Part shown: piece by piece, positions 11,248 to 22,264 of the stretch | How positions within the stretch are numbered: position 1 is the stretch's first letter | Layout: the number at the start of each line of letters is the position of its first letter | Origin: Lolium rigidum | Taxonomy: Eukaryota; Streptophyta; Magnoliopsida; Poales; Poaceae | NCBI RefSeq assembly: GCF_022539505.1 | Contig: NC_061514.1 | Span: forward strand, 42,148,869-42,212,868 | Reading direction: 5' to 3' | DNA length: 64,000 bases | The notes under the pieces: generated by a model | What the model was told of the DNA's origin: nothing | Seen by the model: the letters and a program-made list of their open reading frames with translations, nothing else | The model's database searches: none | Position numbers and translations under genes: made by a program

Positions 11248-12965
11248 TGATACGTCTCCAACGTATCGATAATTTCTTATGTTCCATGCTACTTTATTGA
11301 TGATACCTACATGTTTTATGCACACTTTATGTCATATTCGTGCATTTTCTGGAACTAACCTATTAACAAGATGCCGAAGTGCCGGTTCTGTTTTCTGCTG
11401 TTTTTGGTTTCAGAAATCCTAGTAACGAAATATTCTCGGAATTGGACGAAATCACCTCCCAGGTTCCTATTTTGCCCGGAAGCATCCAGAACACCCGAGA
11501 GCCGCCAGAGGGGGGCCCTGTGGGCCCCAGATGACATGGTGGCGCGGCCAGGCCCTGGCCGCGCCACCCTATGGTGTCGTCGCCTCGTTGACCCCCCTGC
11601 GCCGCCTCTTCGCCTATATAAAGCCCCTGCATCGAAAACCCTTACGGAGGAAGCCACGATACGAGAAAAGTTCCAGAGCCGCCGCCATCGCGAAGCCAAG
11701 ATCTGGGGGACAGGAGTCTCTGTTCCGGCACCTCGCCGGAGCGGGGAAGTGCCCCGGAAGGCTTCTCCATCGACACCGCTGCCATCTCCACCGCCATCTT
11801 CATCACCGCTGCTGCTCCCATGAGGAGGGAGTAGTTCTCCATCGAGGCTCGGGGCTGTACCGGTAGCTATGTGGTTCATCTCTCTCCTATGTAGTTCAAT
11901 ACAATAATCTCATGAGCTGCCTTACATGATTGAGATTCATATGATGATGCTTGTAATCTAGATGTCATTATGCTAGTCAAGTGGGTTTTACTTATGTGAC
12001 CTCCGGAGACTCCTTGTCCCACGTGTGTAAAGGTGACAGTGTGTGCACCGTGTGGGTCTCTTAGGCTATATTTCACGAAGTACTTATTCACTGTTGAAGA
12101 GCGTAGTGAAGTGCTTATTTATATCTCTTTATGATTGCAATGTGCATCGTATCACAATTTATCTATGTGCTACTCTAGTGATGTGTTATTAAAGTAGTTT
12201 TATTCCTCCTGCATGTGTGCAAAGGTGACGAGTGCGTGCACCGTGTTAGTACTTGGTTTATGCTATGATCATGATCTCTTGTAGATTGCGAAGTTAACTA
12301 TTGCTATGATAATATTGATGTGATCTATTCCTCCTACATATGCATGAAGGTGACGAGTGTGCATGCTATGCTAGTACTTGGTTTAGTCGTTTTGATCTAT
12401 CTTACACTTAAGGTTACTTAAACATGAGCATTATTGTGGAGCTTGTTAACTCCGGCATTGAGGGTTCGTGTAATCCTACGCAATGTGTTCATCATCCAAC
12501 AAAAGTGTAGAGTATGCATTTATCTATTCTGTTATGTGATCAATGTTGAGAGTGTCCACTAGTGAAAGTGTAATCCCTAGGCCTTGTTCCTAAATACTGC
12601 TGAGTTACTACTGCTTGTTTACTTGTTTTACTTGTGTTACTACTGCTTGCAATACTACCACCATCAACTACACGCCGACAAGCTATTTTCACGGCACCGT
12701 TGCTACTACTTATATATATTCATACCACCTGTATTTCACTATCTCTTCGCCGAACTAGTGCACCTATTTGGTGTGTTGGGGACACAAGAGACTTCTTGCT
12801 TTGTGGTTGCGGGGTTGCATGAGAGGGATATCTTTGACCTCTTCCTCCCCGAGTTCGATAAACCTTGGGTGATCCACTTAAGGGAAAACTTGCTTGCTGT
12901 TCTACAAACCTCGCACTTGGAGGCCCAACACTGTCTACGGGAAAGGAGGGGGAACGTAGACATCA
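11248..12965 (+). repeat. N1 5' LTR
   Basis: The LTR is 1718 bp and runs TG to CA. It contains a GC-rich promoter section, a TATA box at 11615-11622, and three imperfect modules built on GTGTGCAAAGGTGACnnGTG (about 12001-12061, 12199-12255, 12326-12382). It is almost identical to the 3' LTR. Most differences are single-base indels at CTG/CAG or CG-to-CA type changes. Frames 11371-11823 and its neighbours are LTR shadow frames. Confidence 0.92.
11615..11622 (+). promoter_or_regulatory. TATA box of the N1 LTR promoter
   Basis: TATATAAA lies in the GC-rich part of the LTR, preceded by CGCC. The same box is at 16707-16714 in the 3' LTR and in mirrored position in N2. It marks the probable U3/R region. 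Confidence 0.7.
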
Positions 12966-12974
12966 AGCACTTTT

Positions 12975-12992
12975 CCGGCGCCGTTGCCGGGA
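12975..12992 (+). promoter_or_regulatory. N1 primer-binding site
   Basis: CCGGCGCCGTTGCCGGGA begins nine bases after the 5' LTR. It fits the TGGCGCCGTTGCCGGGGA class, complementary to a tRNA 3' end (probably tRNA-Asp, from memory). The equivalent in N2 is at 47492-47510. Confidence 0.7.
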
Positions 12993-13125
12993 GGAAAGGT
13001 AAAAGGTACTCACACTCCGGACCTCGGCTACCAAGCTATTTTCCGCCGTTGTAAGTACTCGAAGCTATTTCCTTTAGACTCTGCAATTGCGACATTTGGT
13101 TTCTTGTTTACACTAGTTAGGCATA

Positions 13126-13872
13126 ATGGAAAACAACAAAAATATGAGAGATCTTTATGAACTTTATCTTGAATTAGGACATGATGTGTTTGAAGAGAGA
13201 ATTAAAAAACCCATGGAACTTTATATGCATGATAATGGGAATGTTATTAGTATGAATGCTTTGAACACCATTGTTGCTAATGCTATGGAAAATTCTAAGC
13301 TTGGGGAAGCTGGCTTTGATGAGCATGATATTTTTAGTCCCCCAAGCATTGAGGAGAAAATTTACTTTGATGATACTTTGCCTCCTATTTATGATGATTA
13401 TAATGATAGTAGTCTTTTGTTACCACCTGTTATGGAGGATAAATTTGATTATGATTACAATATACCTCCTATATTTGATAGCTACTTTGTTGAATTTGCT
13501 CCCACTACAATTAATAAGAATGACTATGCTTATGTTGGGAGTAGTAATTATTTTATGCATGAGACTCATGATAATAATGCTTTATGTGATAGTTATATTG
13601 TTGAGTTTGCTCATGATGCTACTGAAAGTTATTATGAGAGAGGAAAATATGGTTGTAGAAATTTTCATGTAACTAAAACACCTCTCTATGTGCTGAAATT
13701 TTTGAAGCTACACTTGTTCTATCTTCCTATGCTTATTACTTTGCTCTTCATGAACTTGTTTATTTACAAGATTCCTATGCATAGGAAGCATGTTAGGCTT
13801 AAATGTGTTTTGAATTTGCCTCTTGATGCTCTCTTTTGCTTCAACTTCTATTTCTTGCGAGTGCATCATTAA
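13126..13872 (+). CDS. Orphan ORF of N1 (248 aa, function unknown)
   Basis: I do not recognise a catalytic domain. The protein has an acidic, Asp/Tyr-rich middle (DDTLPPIYDDYND, near residues 85-98) and repeated short motifs of the type PPIFDSYFVEFA and CDSYIVEFA. Its basic, hydrophobic C-terminus (about 188-248) contains LHLFYLPML, MNLFIYKIPMHRKH and a hydrophobic CFNFYFL end that could be membrane associated. N2 carries the same protein with a different N-terminus (46643-47353). It lies about 130 bp after the PBS, where gag normally starts, and so could be a highly diverged gag-like or accessory protein. It ends just before a conserved AAGAAAGAACTTCTTGGGAG segment. Confidence 0.7.
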   Translation: MENNKNMRDLYELYLELGHDVFEERIKKPMELYMHDNGNVISMNALNTIVANAMENSKLGEAGFDEHDIFSPPSIEEKIYFDDTLPPIYDDYNDSSLLLPPVMEDKFDYDYNIPPIFDSYFVEFAPTTINKNDYAYVGSSNYFMHETHDNNALCDSYIVEFAHDATESYYERGKYGCRNFHVTKTPLYVLKFLKLHLFYLPMLITLLFMNLFIYKIPMHRKHVRLKCVLNLPLDALFCFNFYFLRVHH

Positions 13873-16343
13873 AGCTGCTGAGCCCATCTTAACGGCTATA
13901 AAGAAAGAACTTCTTGGGAGATAACCCATGTGTTATTTTGCTACAGTACTTTGTTTTATATTTGTGTCTTGGAAGTTGTTTACTACTGTAGCAACCTCTC
14001 CTTATCATGTTTTTGTGCCAAGTAAAGTTTCTATGTCAAAGTTGATGTTATATTTGGGATTGCTGCGCAGAAACAGCATTGCTGTCTGTCACGAATCTGG
14101 GCACAGTTCTCTGTAGAAAATTCGAAAAAATCTGCCAATTTACGAGCGTGATCCTCAGATATGTACGCAACTTTCATTAGTTTTGAGTTTTTCCATTTGA
14201 GCAAGTCTGGTGCCAGCTTTAAATTCGTCTTTACGGACTGTTCTGTTTTTGACAGATTCTGCCTTTTATTTCGCATTGCCGCTTTTGTTAAGTTGAATGA
14301 GTTTCTTTGTTCCATTAACTTTCAGAAGTTTTGTGCAATGTCCAGAAGTGTTAAGAATGATTGTGTCACCTCTGAACATGTGAATTTTTGATGATGCACT
14401 AACCCTCTAATGAGTTTGCTTGAAGTTTGGTGTGAAGGAAGTTTTCAAGGGTCAAGAGAGGAGAATGATATACTATGATCAAGAGGAGTGAAAGCTCTAA
14501 GCTTGGGGATGCCCCCGTGGTTCACCCCTGCATATTTTAAGAAGACTCAAGCGTCTAAGCTTGGGGATGCCCAAGGCATCCCCTTCTTCATCGACAACAT
14601 CATCGGGTTCCTCCCCTGAAACTATATTTTTATTCGAGTCACATCTTATGTACTTTACTTGGAGCGTACGTAGTGCTTTTATTTTAGCTTTTGTTTTGTT
14701 ATCTTAGTTCTCTGAATAAGTTCATCCTTGTGTGGGAGAGAGACACGCTCCGCTGGTTCGTATGAACACATGTGTTCTTAGCTCATAATATTCATGGCGA
14801 AGTTTCTTCTTCGTTAAATTGTTATATGGTTGGAATTGGAAAATGCTACATGTAGTAATTGCTATAATGTCTTGGGTAATGTGATACTTGGCAATTGTTG
14901 TGCTCATGTTTAAGCTCTTGCATCATATACTTTGCACCTATTAGTGAAGAAATACATAGAGCTTGCTAAAATTTGGTTTGCATAATTGGTCTCTCTAAAG
15001 TCTAGATAATTTCTAGTATTGAGTTTTGAACAACAAGGAAGACGGTGTAGAGTCTTATAATGCTTACAATATGTTTATATGTGAGTCTTACTGCACTTGT
15101 TCATCCTTGAGTTTGCTTCAAATAACCTTGCTAGCCTAAACCTTGTATCGAGAGGGATACTTCTCATGCATCCAAAATCCTTGAGCCAACTACTATGCCA
15201 ATTGTGTCCACCATACCTACCTACTACATGGTATTTCTCCGCCATTCCAAAGTAAATTGCTTGAGTGCTACCTTTAAATAATTCAAAATTTATCACCTCT
15301 TATTTGTGTCAATGTTTTATAGCTCATGAGGAAGTATGTGGTGTTTTATCTTTCGATCTTGTCATTTACTTTTGACAGACTTTCACAATGGACTAGTGGC
15401 TTCATCCGCTTATCCAATAATTTTGCAAAAAGAGCTGGCAATGAGGTTCCCATCCTCAATTAATTAACTTTCATTAATAATTCTCTTCACATGTTTTGCT
15501 CTGATTCATCAGTAAGCAACTTAATTTTGCAAATAGACACTCCTCCATGGTATGTGAATGTTGGAAGGCACCCGAGGATTCGGTTAGCCATGGCTTGAGT
15601 AAGCAAAAGGTTGGGAGGAGTGTCATCCATAAATAAAGAAAAACTAAACTAAAGTACATGTGTAAACAAAAGAGAAGAGGGATGATCTACCTTTCTGGTA
15701 GAGATAACGTCCTTCATGGGAGCCGCTCTTGAAAGTCTGGTTGATGAGGTAGTTAGAGTGCCCACTACCATTCGTTGACAACAACAAACACCTCTCAAAA
15801 CTTTACTTTTATGCTCTCTATATGTTTTCAAAATCAAAGCTCTAGCACAAATATAGCAATCGATGCTTTCCTCTTTGAAGGACCATTCTTTTACTTTATG
15901 TTGAGTCAGTTCACCTATTTCTCTCCACCTCAAGAAGCAAACACTTGTGTGAACTGTGCATTGATTCCTACATACTTGCATATTGCACTTGTTATATTAC
16001 TTTATATTGACACTATCCATGAGATATACATGTTATAAGTTGAAAGCAACCGCTGAAACTTAATCTTCCTTTGTGTTGCTTCAATACCTTTACTTTGAAT
16101 TATTGCTTTATGAGTGAACTTTTATGCAAGACTTATTTATGCTTGTCTTGAAGTACTATTCATGAAAAGTCTTTGCTTTATGATTCACTTGTTTACTCAT
16201 GTCATTACCATTGTTTTTGATCGCTGCATTCATTACATATGTTTACAAATAGTATGATCAAGATTATGATGGCATGTCACTTCAGAAATTATCTTTGTTA
16301 TCGTTTTACCTGCTCGGGACGAGCAGAACTAAGCTTGGGGATG
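13873..16343 (+). other. N1 non-coding internal region
   Basis: There is no coding evidence here. AAGCTTGGGGATGC is repeated at about 14499-14512, 14560-14573 and 16331-16343. The last copy is the polypurine tract next to the 3' LTR and the first two are internal copies. The rest is AT-rich, matches the N2 internal region in reverse, and contains CACTCCTCCC(A)-type segments near 15540 and 15615. Confidence 0.7.
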
Positions 16344-18053
16344 CGATACGTCTCCAACGTATCGATAATTTCTTATGTTCCATGCTACTTTATTGATGAT
16401 ACCTACATGTTTTATGCACACTTTATGTCATATTCGTGCATTTTTTGGAACTAACCTATTAACAAGATGCCGAAGTGCCAGTTCCTGTTTTCTGCTGTTT
16501 TTGGTTTCAGAAATCCTAGTAACGAAATATTCTCGGAATTGGACGAAATCAACTCCCGGGTTCCTATTTTGCCCGGAAGCATCCGGAACACCCGAGAGCC
16601 GCGGAGGGGGCCCTGTGGGCCCGGATGACATGGTGGCGCGGCCAGGCCCGGCCGCGCCACCCTATGGTGTCGTCGCCTCGTTGACCCCCTGCGCCGCCTC
16701 TTCGCCTATATAAAGCCCCCGCATCGAAAACCCTTACGGAGGAAGCCACGATACGAGAAAAGTTCCGGAGCCGCCGCCATCGCGAAGCCAAGATGCTGGG
16801 GACGGAGTCTCTGTTCCGGCACCCTGCCGGAGCGGGGAAGTGCCCCGGAAGGCTTCTCCATCGACACCGCTGCCATCTCCACCGCCATCTTCATCACCGC
16901 TGCTTGCTCCCATGAGGAGGGAGTAGTTCTCCATCGAGGCTCGGGGCTGTACCGGTAGCTATGTGGTTCATCTCTCTCCTATGTAGTTCAATACAATAAT
17001 CTCATGAGCTGCCTTACATGATTGAGATTCATATGATGATGCTTGTAATCTAGATGTCATTATGCTAGTCAAGTGGGTTTTACTTATGTGACCTCCGGAG
17101 ACTCCTTGTCCCACGTGTGTAAAGGTGACAGTGTGTGCACCGTGTGGGTCTCTTAGGCTATATTTCACGAAGTACTTATTCACTGTTGAAGAGCGTAGTG
17201 AAGTGCTTATTTATATCTCTTTATGATTGCAATGTGCATCGTATCACAATTTATCTATGTGCTACTCTAGTGATGTGTTATTAAAGTAGTTTTATTCCTC
17301 CTCGCATGTGTGCAAAGGTGACGGTGCGTGCACCGTGTTAGTACTTGGTTTATGCTATGATCATGATCTCTTGTAGATTGCGAAGTTAACTATTGCTATG
17401 ATAATATTGATGTGATCTATTCCTCCTACATATGCATGAAGGTGACGAGTGTGCATGCTATGCTAGTACTTGGTTTAGTCGTTTTGATCTATCTTACACT
17501 TAAGGTTACTTAAACATGAGCATTATTGTGGAGCTTGTTAACTCCGGCATTGAGGGTTCGTGTAATCCTACGCAATGTGTTCATCATCCAACAAAAGTGT
17601 AGAGTATGCATTTATCTATTCTGTTATGTGATCAATGTTGAGAGTGTCCACTAGTGAAAGTGTAATCCCTAGGCCTTGTTCCTAAATACTGCTGAGTTAC
17701 TACTGCTTGTTTACTGTTTTACTGTGTTACTACTGCTGCAATACTACCACCATCAACTACACGCCAGCAAGCTATTTTCTGGCACCGTTGCTACTACTTA
17801 TATATATTCATACCACCTGTATTTCACTATCTCTTCGCCGAACTAGTGCACCTATTTGGTGTGTTGGGGACACAAGAGACTTCTTGCTTTGTGGTTGCGG
17901 GGTTGCATGAGAGGGATATCTTTGACCTCTTCCTCCCTGAGTTCGATAAACCTTGGGTGATCCACTTAAGGGAAAACTTGCTGCTGTTCTACAAACCTCT
18001 GCACTTGGAGGCCCAACACTGTCTACAGGAAAGGAGGGGGAACGTAGACATCA
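16344..18053 (+). repeat. N1 3' LTR
   Basis: Near copy of 11248-12965. Its first T is missing: the junction reads GGGGATGC-GATACG, where N2 has GGGGATGC-TGATACG. This is one of many single-base losses at CTG sites in the window. It ends ACATCA before TSD ATAGG. Confidence 0.92.
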
Positions 18054-19230
18054 ATAGGCTACAGACTGTCATTATGCAACTTATCCATGAAAACCAATAT
18101 GGGTTTATCAAATCTAGAACTATACAAGACTGTCTGGCATGGTCCTTTGAATATATTCATCTATGTCACAAATCCAAGAAAGAGACAGTTCTGCTTAAAC
18201 TTGATTTTGAGAAATCTTTTGACAAATTGGATCATTCTTTTATTCTTGAGGTTCTAAGAAGAAAGGGTTTTGGAGATAAATGGTGTGCTTGGATCATGCA
18301 GATTCTTTCTTCAGCTACTTCATCAGTTTTACTCAATGGTGTCCCTGGGTCTGTATTCAAATGTAAAAGAGGAGTGAGGCAGGGAGATCCTCTCTCTCCC
18401 CTTTTATTTGTGCTTGCTGCTGACGCACTGCAAACTTTGGTTAATCATGCTATGCTTACAGGACACCTACACAGACCTATTTCACTCAATTGTTCCCCAG
18501 ACTACCCAATTGTTCAATATGCTGATGATACCCTTGTCATCATGCCAGCTGATGTTTCACAATTAGTACATTTGAAAGAGTTGTTGCATGCTTTTGGAGC
18601 AGCCACTGGACTGAAGGTTAATTATGAGAAATCTAATCTCATCCCCATCAATATTCCAGAGGATTCTGTAGGACAGTACACGAATGCACTCAATTGTTAG
18701 CTAGGAAACCTTCCTATGCTCTACCTAGGGCTTCCCTTAAGTATTACCAAGCCCAGAAAAGAGTACTTTATGCCTCTTATTATGTGTATACAGAGAAGAT
18801 TGCCATCATGTGCCATGTATCTGCATTATGGCAGCAAACTCAGATTGGTCAATTCAGTTCTCTCTTCTTTACCCATTTTTACCATGAGTACTTTGAAAAT
18901 TTATCAATGGGTGTTGAATGAATGTGATAAATATCGAAGACATTGTTTATGGAGGAATAAGGACTTGTATAGTAAAACACCACCACTGGCCTCCTGGGAC
19001 CTTGTCTGTCGCCCAAAGGATCAGGGGGGCTTGGAGTCTTGAATCTGTCAGTGCAAAATGACTGTCTTTTAATGAAACATTTACATAAATTCTATAACAA
19101 GGTCAATATTCCTTGGGTGAGTCTTACTTGGGAAGCCTATTATCAAACGGTTTTGCCGCCCCTTCGAGCAAGAGATATCTCCTTTTGGTGGCGGGACTAT
19201 CTCAAATCCTTGCACATCTACAAGAACCTG
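18054..19230 (+). pseudogene. LINE-2 ORF2, RT palm and C-terminal part
   Basis: RT motifs continue from 11247: [23 protein letters not shown] (catalytic Asp), [13 protein letters not shown] and [10 protein letters not shown] (catalytic YADD). The thumb and connection part follows with LYLGLPLS and WDLVCRPKDQGGL. Frames change near 18700 and 19035, so the ORF is broken although every RT catalytic residue is present. The block ends at 19230, where element A is inserted. The last 47 bp (19184-19230) are repeated on the far side of A. Confidence 0.88.
19184..19230. repeat. 47-bp direct duplication flanking element A (second copy 42192-42238)
   Basis: The LINE-2 segment from TTTGGTGGCGGGACT to AAGAACCTG occurs on both sides of element A with two mismatches. 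Normal Gypsy insertion leaves only 5 bp. The far copy abuts an LTR that has lost its last 31 bp. Confidence 0.85.
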
Positions 19231-19774
19231 TGTCGGGGGTGTTCCTCGACAATGTCCTCCGATTGGGACTTAGGGTTGATGGAATCCTGCAAGCTGATAC
19301 GAGACATCGGTACACAGACAAATGGGGGGAGCGATTTACCCAGGTTCGGGGCCCTCGATGAGGTAAAACCCTTACGTCCTGCTTGTCTGTTCTTTATTAT
19401 GATGAAAACAGTGTTACAATGGGGTGCCGAATAGCTCGGCTGTGATCTCGTCGAGATAGCTAATCACTAGGGTAACCTAGTTCTAAGCTTCTGTTGGCTA
19501 AGATCGCTAAGATTGATTGTATCCCTCGATAGCCCCTTTCCTGGCCTTTATATAGGTGGCCAGGTCCCGAGAGGTCTAGTCGAGTACGAGTAGGATTACA
19601 ATAGATCTATCTCTAATCTTTCCTTGTTCGGCTTCTTCCGTGTCTTGTGCTTCAAGTAATATTCCGCCGCACCGTCCTAGTGGCCCATCTTCCCTCCGGG
19701 TACCTTCATGGGCCTCCTCGTGGACCGTATAGGGTAGAGCAACATTGGTTACCCGAAGGGTAATGCCCACGTCA
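19231..19774 (-). repeat. Element A 3' LTR (complete)
   Basis: 544 bp. On the plus strand it starts TGTCGGGG and ends CCCACGTCA, so on the element strand it reads TGACGTGGG...CCCCGACA. A TATA box on the minus strand lies at 19554-19547, inside an imperfect palindrome CCTGGCC...GGCCAGG. Confidence 0.88.
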
Positions 19775-20654
19775 GTAGCCCCCGAGTGTCTAGCCGAACA
19801 TAGTTCGGGTAGAGACTGAAGCATATTTTCTTCCGAAGTTCTTCTCCTTGATCATTCTTGCTTTCCTTCTGTCTTCTATCGGGTGCGCGGCAGCGCTCCC
19901 GATGGGAGTAGCCCCCGAGTCTAGGTACGGATGCTTGCAATCCGTGCGTAGACTCAAGTTGTACCACTCGAACATCTTCTTTTGCCGAAATTGTTCCTGC
20001 AAGTCTTTGTAGACCATCTGATACATTTTCTTTATGCAAGGGATACCGAATAACGTGCCCAACTTTTGTTGGTTAACTGCCGATGGCAAAACAACGTTAC
20101 CCTACACAGAATCAAGTCCCCGGGCATGATCCTGGAGTGCGAAAAAAGTTCTATCGGGTGCCCATCCAGCGCTCCCAATGGGAGTAGCCCCCGAGTCTGG
20201 GCACGAGCGTTTTTCGTCCGGGTGCAGACTCTGATCAAGTTTTTCCTTCGAATATATATTTTCTATCGGGTGCGCGTCAGCGCTCCCGATGGGAGTAGCC
20301 CCCGAGCCTAGGTGTGGATGCTCGCAATCCGCGCATAGGCTCAAGTCGATCACCCGATACTTTCTTATCTCTTCGTATGCAATCATTCTCCATGACGTCA
20401 TTGATGACGTTTTTCTGTCCCTTCGATTTTGACTGATAAGACACGACCTGCCAGCCCTGTTTTCGTGCGATTCCTGCTCCCCTTCACACGGTTAACTAGG
20501 CACCTTCTCGATTTCCACAATCATTAACTGGAGAAAAGGCCCATTATCAATACGAAGCCTCCCTTAAGTTCATCTCTTTGCCGTTCTTCCTCTTCTCCTG
20601 TTCACATCCGCTCGCGCCGCCACCACTGTTTTCTGATTTCTCCCAGATCTCGTG
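19775..20654 (-). other. Element A region before 3' LTR with repeated polypurine motif
   Basis: The minus strand reads ACTCGGGGGCTAC directly before the 3' LTR (19788-19775), a typical polypurine tract. Three related units of about 85 bp (19876-19959, 20151-20240, 20263-20347) repeat CTATCGGGTGC, GCGCTCCC(G/A)ATGGGAGT and AGCCCCCGAG. Each therefore carries a further PPT-like copy plus a hairpin-forming CTCCC-AT-GGGAG. The region is also the upstream DNA of the antisense gene. Confidence 0.65.
20393..20410 (+). promoter_or_regulatory. Paired TGACGT(CA) motifs upstream of antisense gene
   Basis: TGACGTCATTGATGACGT contains a perfect palindromic TGACGTCA and a second TGACGT four bases on. Such TGACG cores bind plant bZIP/TGA factors. 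They lie about 245 bp before the ATG of the antisense gene in element A. No clear TATA box was found between them, so a regulatory role is inference. Confidence 0.4.
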
Positions 20655-22264
20655 ATGGCGAAGAAGAAGATCCCCAGCGCCGCCGCCAGCTCGACGAGCG
20701 GAGGCGCCGCCGCCAAACCTTCCTTAATCCTTTCGAAGGAAGGCGCTCCAAGCGCTCCTCCCCCGGCTCCGGCGCCGCCGGCGCCATTGAGCTCAGCAGC
20801 CAAGCCCGGTGATTGGATAGCCTCGACCGTCACCAAGCGTGACGAGAAGAGATCCCGAAGCCTGGGATTGATCTCCTCTGATGAGGGGAATGTGATCTTC
20901 CCAGGTGCGATTTCTCGACCTAACCCTCCTGCCGATTTTACCGTAATGTTCTTGTCCTTCTTGTACCTAGGCCTTTCGCTTCCTGTTCACGAATTCCTCC
21001 TCCATCTTCTGCGAACTTACGAAATCCAACTATGGCAACTCACTCCCAACTCAATCCTTCACGTTGCTGTGTTCATCACCCTCTGCGAAGCATATCTGGG
21101 CGTTGAGCCTCATTTTGGGTTGTGGAAAAAGATCTTCTATGTGAAGAGATACAGCAGTAGCAATGGATATTTTGTCACCGGAGGAGTAGGATTTGTAGCT
21201 CGTTCGGATGTCAATTACTTCAATTTCCCAATGAAAGAGTACATGCAAGGGTGGAGATTGAAGTGGTTCTATATCAAGGATTCCTCATCACCCGAATCTC
21301 AGCTTCCTCGCTCTGTCGACGTCCTTGAGGCCAAGCCTAAGAATTCCTGGAAGAATGTTCTCTCTCCCGACGAAAAAGTAGCAGCCGATGAATTATTTGT
21401 CAGATTTCTTCGGATCAAGGAGGCCGACGGACAAACTATGGTCGGCACCGAGGTAGCGGCAGTGTTTCTGAAACGTCGAGTCCAACCAGTCATGGCTAGG
21501 GTTCGCCCAATGTGGTTATATTCAGGTCCAAAGGATGAGACTAGAATTAATGCTGCCGAATTGTCGGAAAAAGAACTGCTCGATGAAATCCGTCGCCTCA
21601 CTTTCTTCAGCCAAGAGGATTCGATCCCACTAACGTCTCCGTATACTCCTTTTGATGCCGATCATCCACCACCAGAGGTAATCTTCCTTCTTAAATTCTC
21701 GTCACGCTGCCATCGACATATATTGCTGTTATTCTCACTTGTTTTTTCTTCGACAGACCCTTGTAGCCTCCGAGGACTTTCACGACTTGCCAAATGAAAC
21801 TTCCGAAGGAAGAGGCTCTTCAGAACCCGTCGATTCTCGCACTCTCGATCATATACACCCAACAAGCGAACATGATGACATGATAGATTCCGAACCTGCC
21901 CATGCTAATCTCCCCCATCAGCCGGTGACACTTGCGACACAGAGGGATCAGTGCGCGATGATGACGCTGATCACGGTGCCTTTGTTAATGCAGCTGCGGA
22001 GGAGACCAGGGCTCCACCTATGAAGAGATCAATCGGCGGTTTTGCCGATGAAGATGATCTCCTTGATTTGTAAGTGTTTTTCTTCTTCTTACTATTTTCA
22101 ACTTCTCGATATTCTCACATTTTTCTCATAACTTGGTCGATCAAATCTTCCTTGTAGTGACGACGCTTTTATTGAGCCTCCACCTAAGAGGGTCAGATCT
22201 GATGCTGTTTCGCCGGCCGCTGCAGCTTCCGAATCTTCGGCTCCCAAGGCGGCTCCTGTGGTGC
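20655..22264 (+). CDS. Antisense spliced gene of element A, exons 1 to 3a
   Basis: The gene runs opposite to gag of element A. Exon 1 (20655-21677, 341 codons) starts MAKKKIP, has an Ala/Pro-rich lead, then a globular region with LYLGLSLPVHEFL, CEAYLGVEPHFGLWKK and IFYVKR, which resembles the putative gypsy-type transposon domain (PF04195 type). A GT-AG intron (21678-21756) leads in phase 0 to exon 2 (21757-22069), which is acidic and has one frame slip near 21925. A second GT-AG intron follows, then exon 3 (from 22158). Element B is inserted in exon 3 after 22264, and the frame resumes at 35780. Function is unknown. Confidence 0.75.
22260..22264. repeat. Target-site duplication GGTGC of element B (second copy 35775-35779)
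   Basis: GGTGC lies directly before TGTCGGGG and directly after CCACGACA. It falls inside exon 3 of the antisense gene of element A. Confidence 0.9.

Larger units (their letters stand above)
11248..18053 (+). mobile_element. N1, pol-less Gypsy-type LTR retrotransposon
   Basis: Complete element of 6.8 kb with LTRs 11248-12965 and 16344-18053, perfect TSD ATAGG (11243-11247, 18054-18058), a primer-binding site, one 248-aa ORF and a purine-rich tract before the 3' LTR. No gag, protease, RT, RNase H or integrase motif is found, so it is non-autonomous and must use proteins from a relative. LTR termini TGATACGTCTCCAACG...GTAGACATCA match families common in wheat and its relatives (I would place it near the Sabrina/WHAM type, but this needs a repeat-library search). 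It is inserted inside the RT of LINE-2. Confidence 0.9.

Noticed and set aside
11371..11823. 150-aa frame and its neighbours in the N1 LTR (also 16375-16713, 43581-44079 and 48675-49141)
   Set aside because: All lie inside LTRs, appear in several frames at once, and are broken by small indels between near-identical LTRs. They are shadow frames of GC-rich promoter DNA.
12975..12992. tRNA gene at the GGCGCCGTTGCCGGG segment
   Set aside because: Only the 3' tRNA complement is present, next to an LTR. It is a primer-binding site.
13271..13672. 133-aa alternative frame (Met/Leu/Ile-rich) inside the N1 ORF
   Set aside because: It is the +1 shadow of the Asp/Tyr-rich ORF. It appears in N2 as well only because the DNA is conserved.
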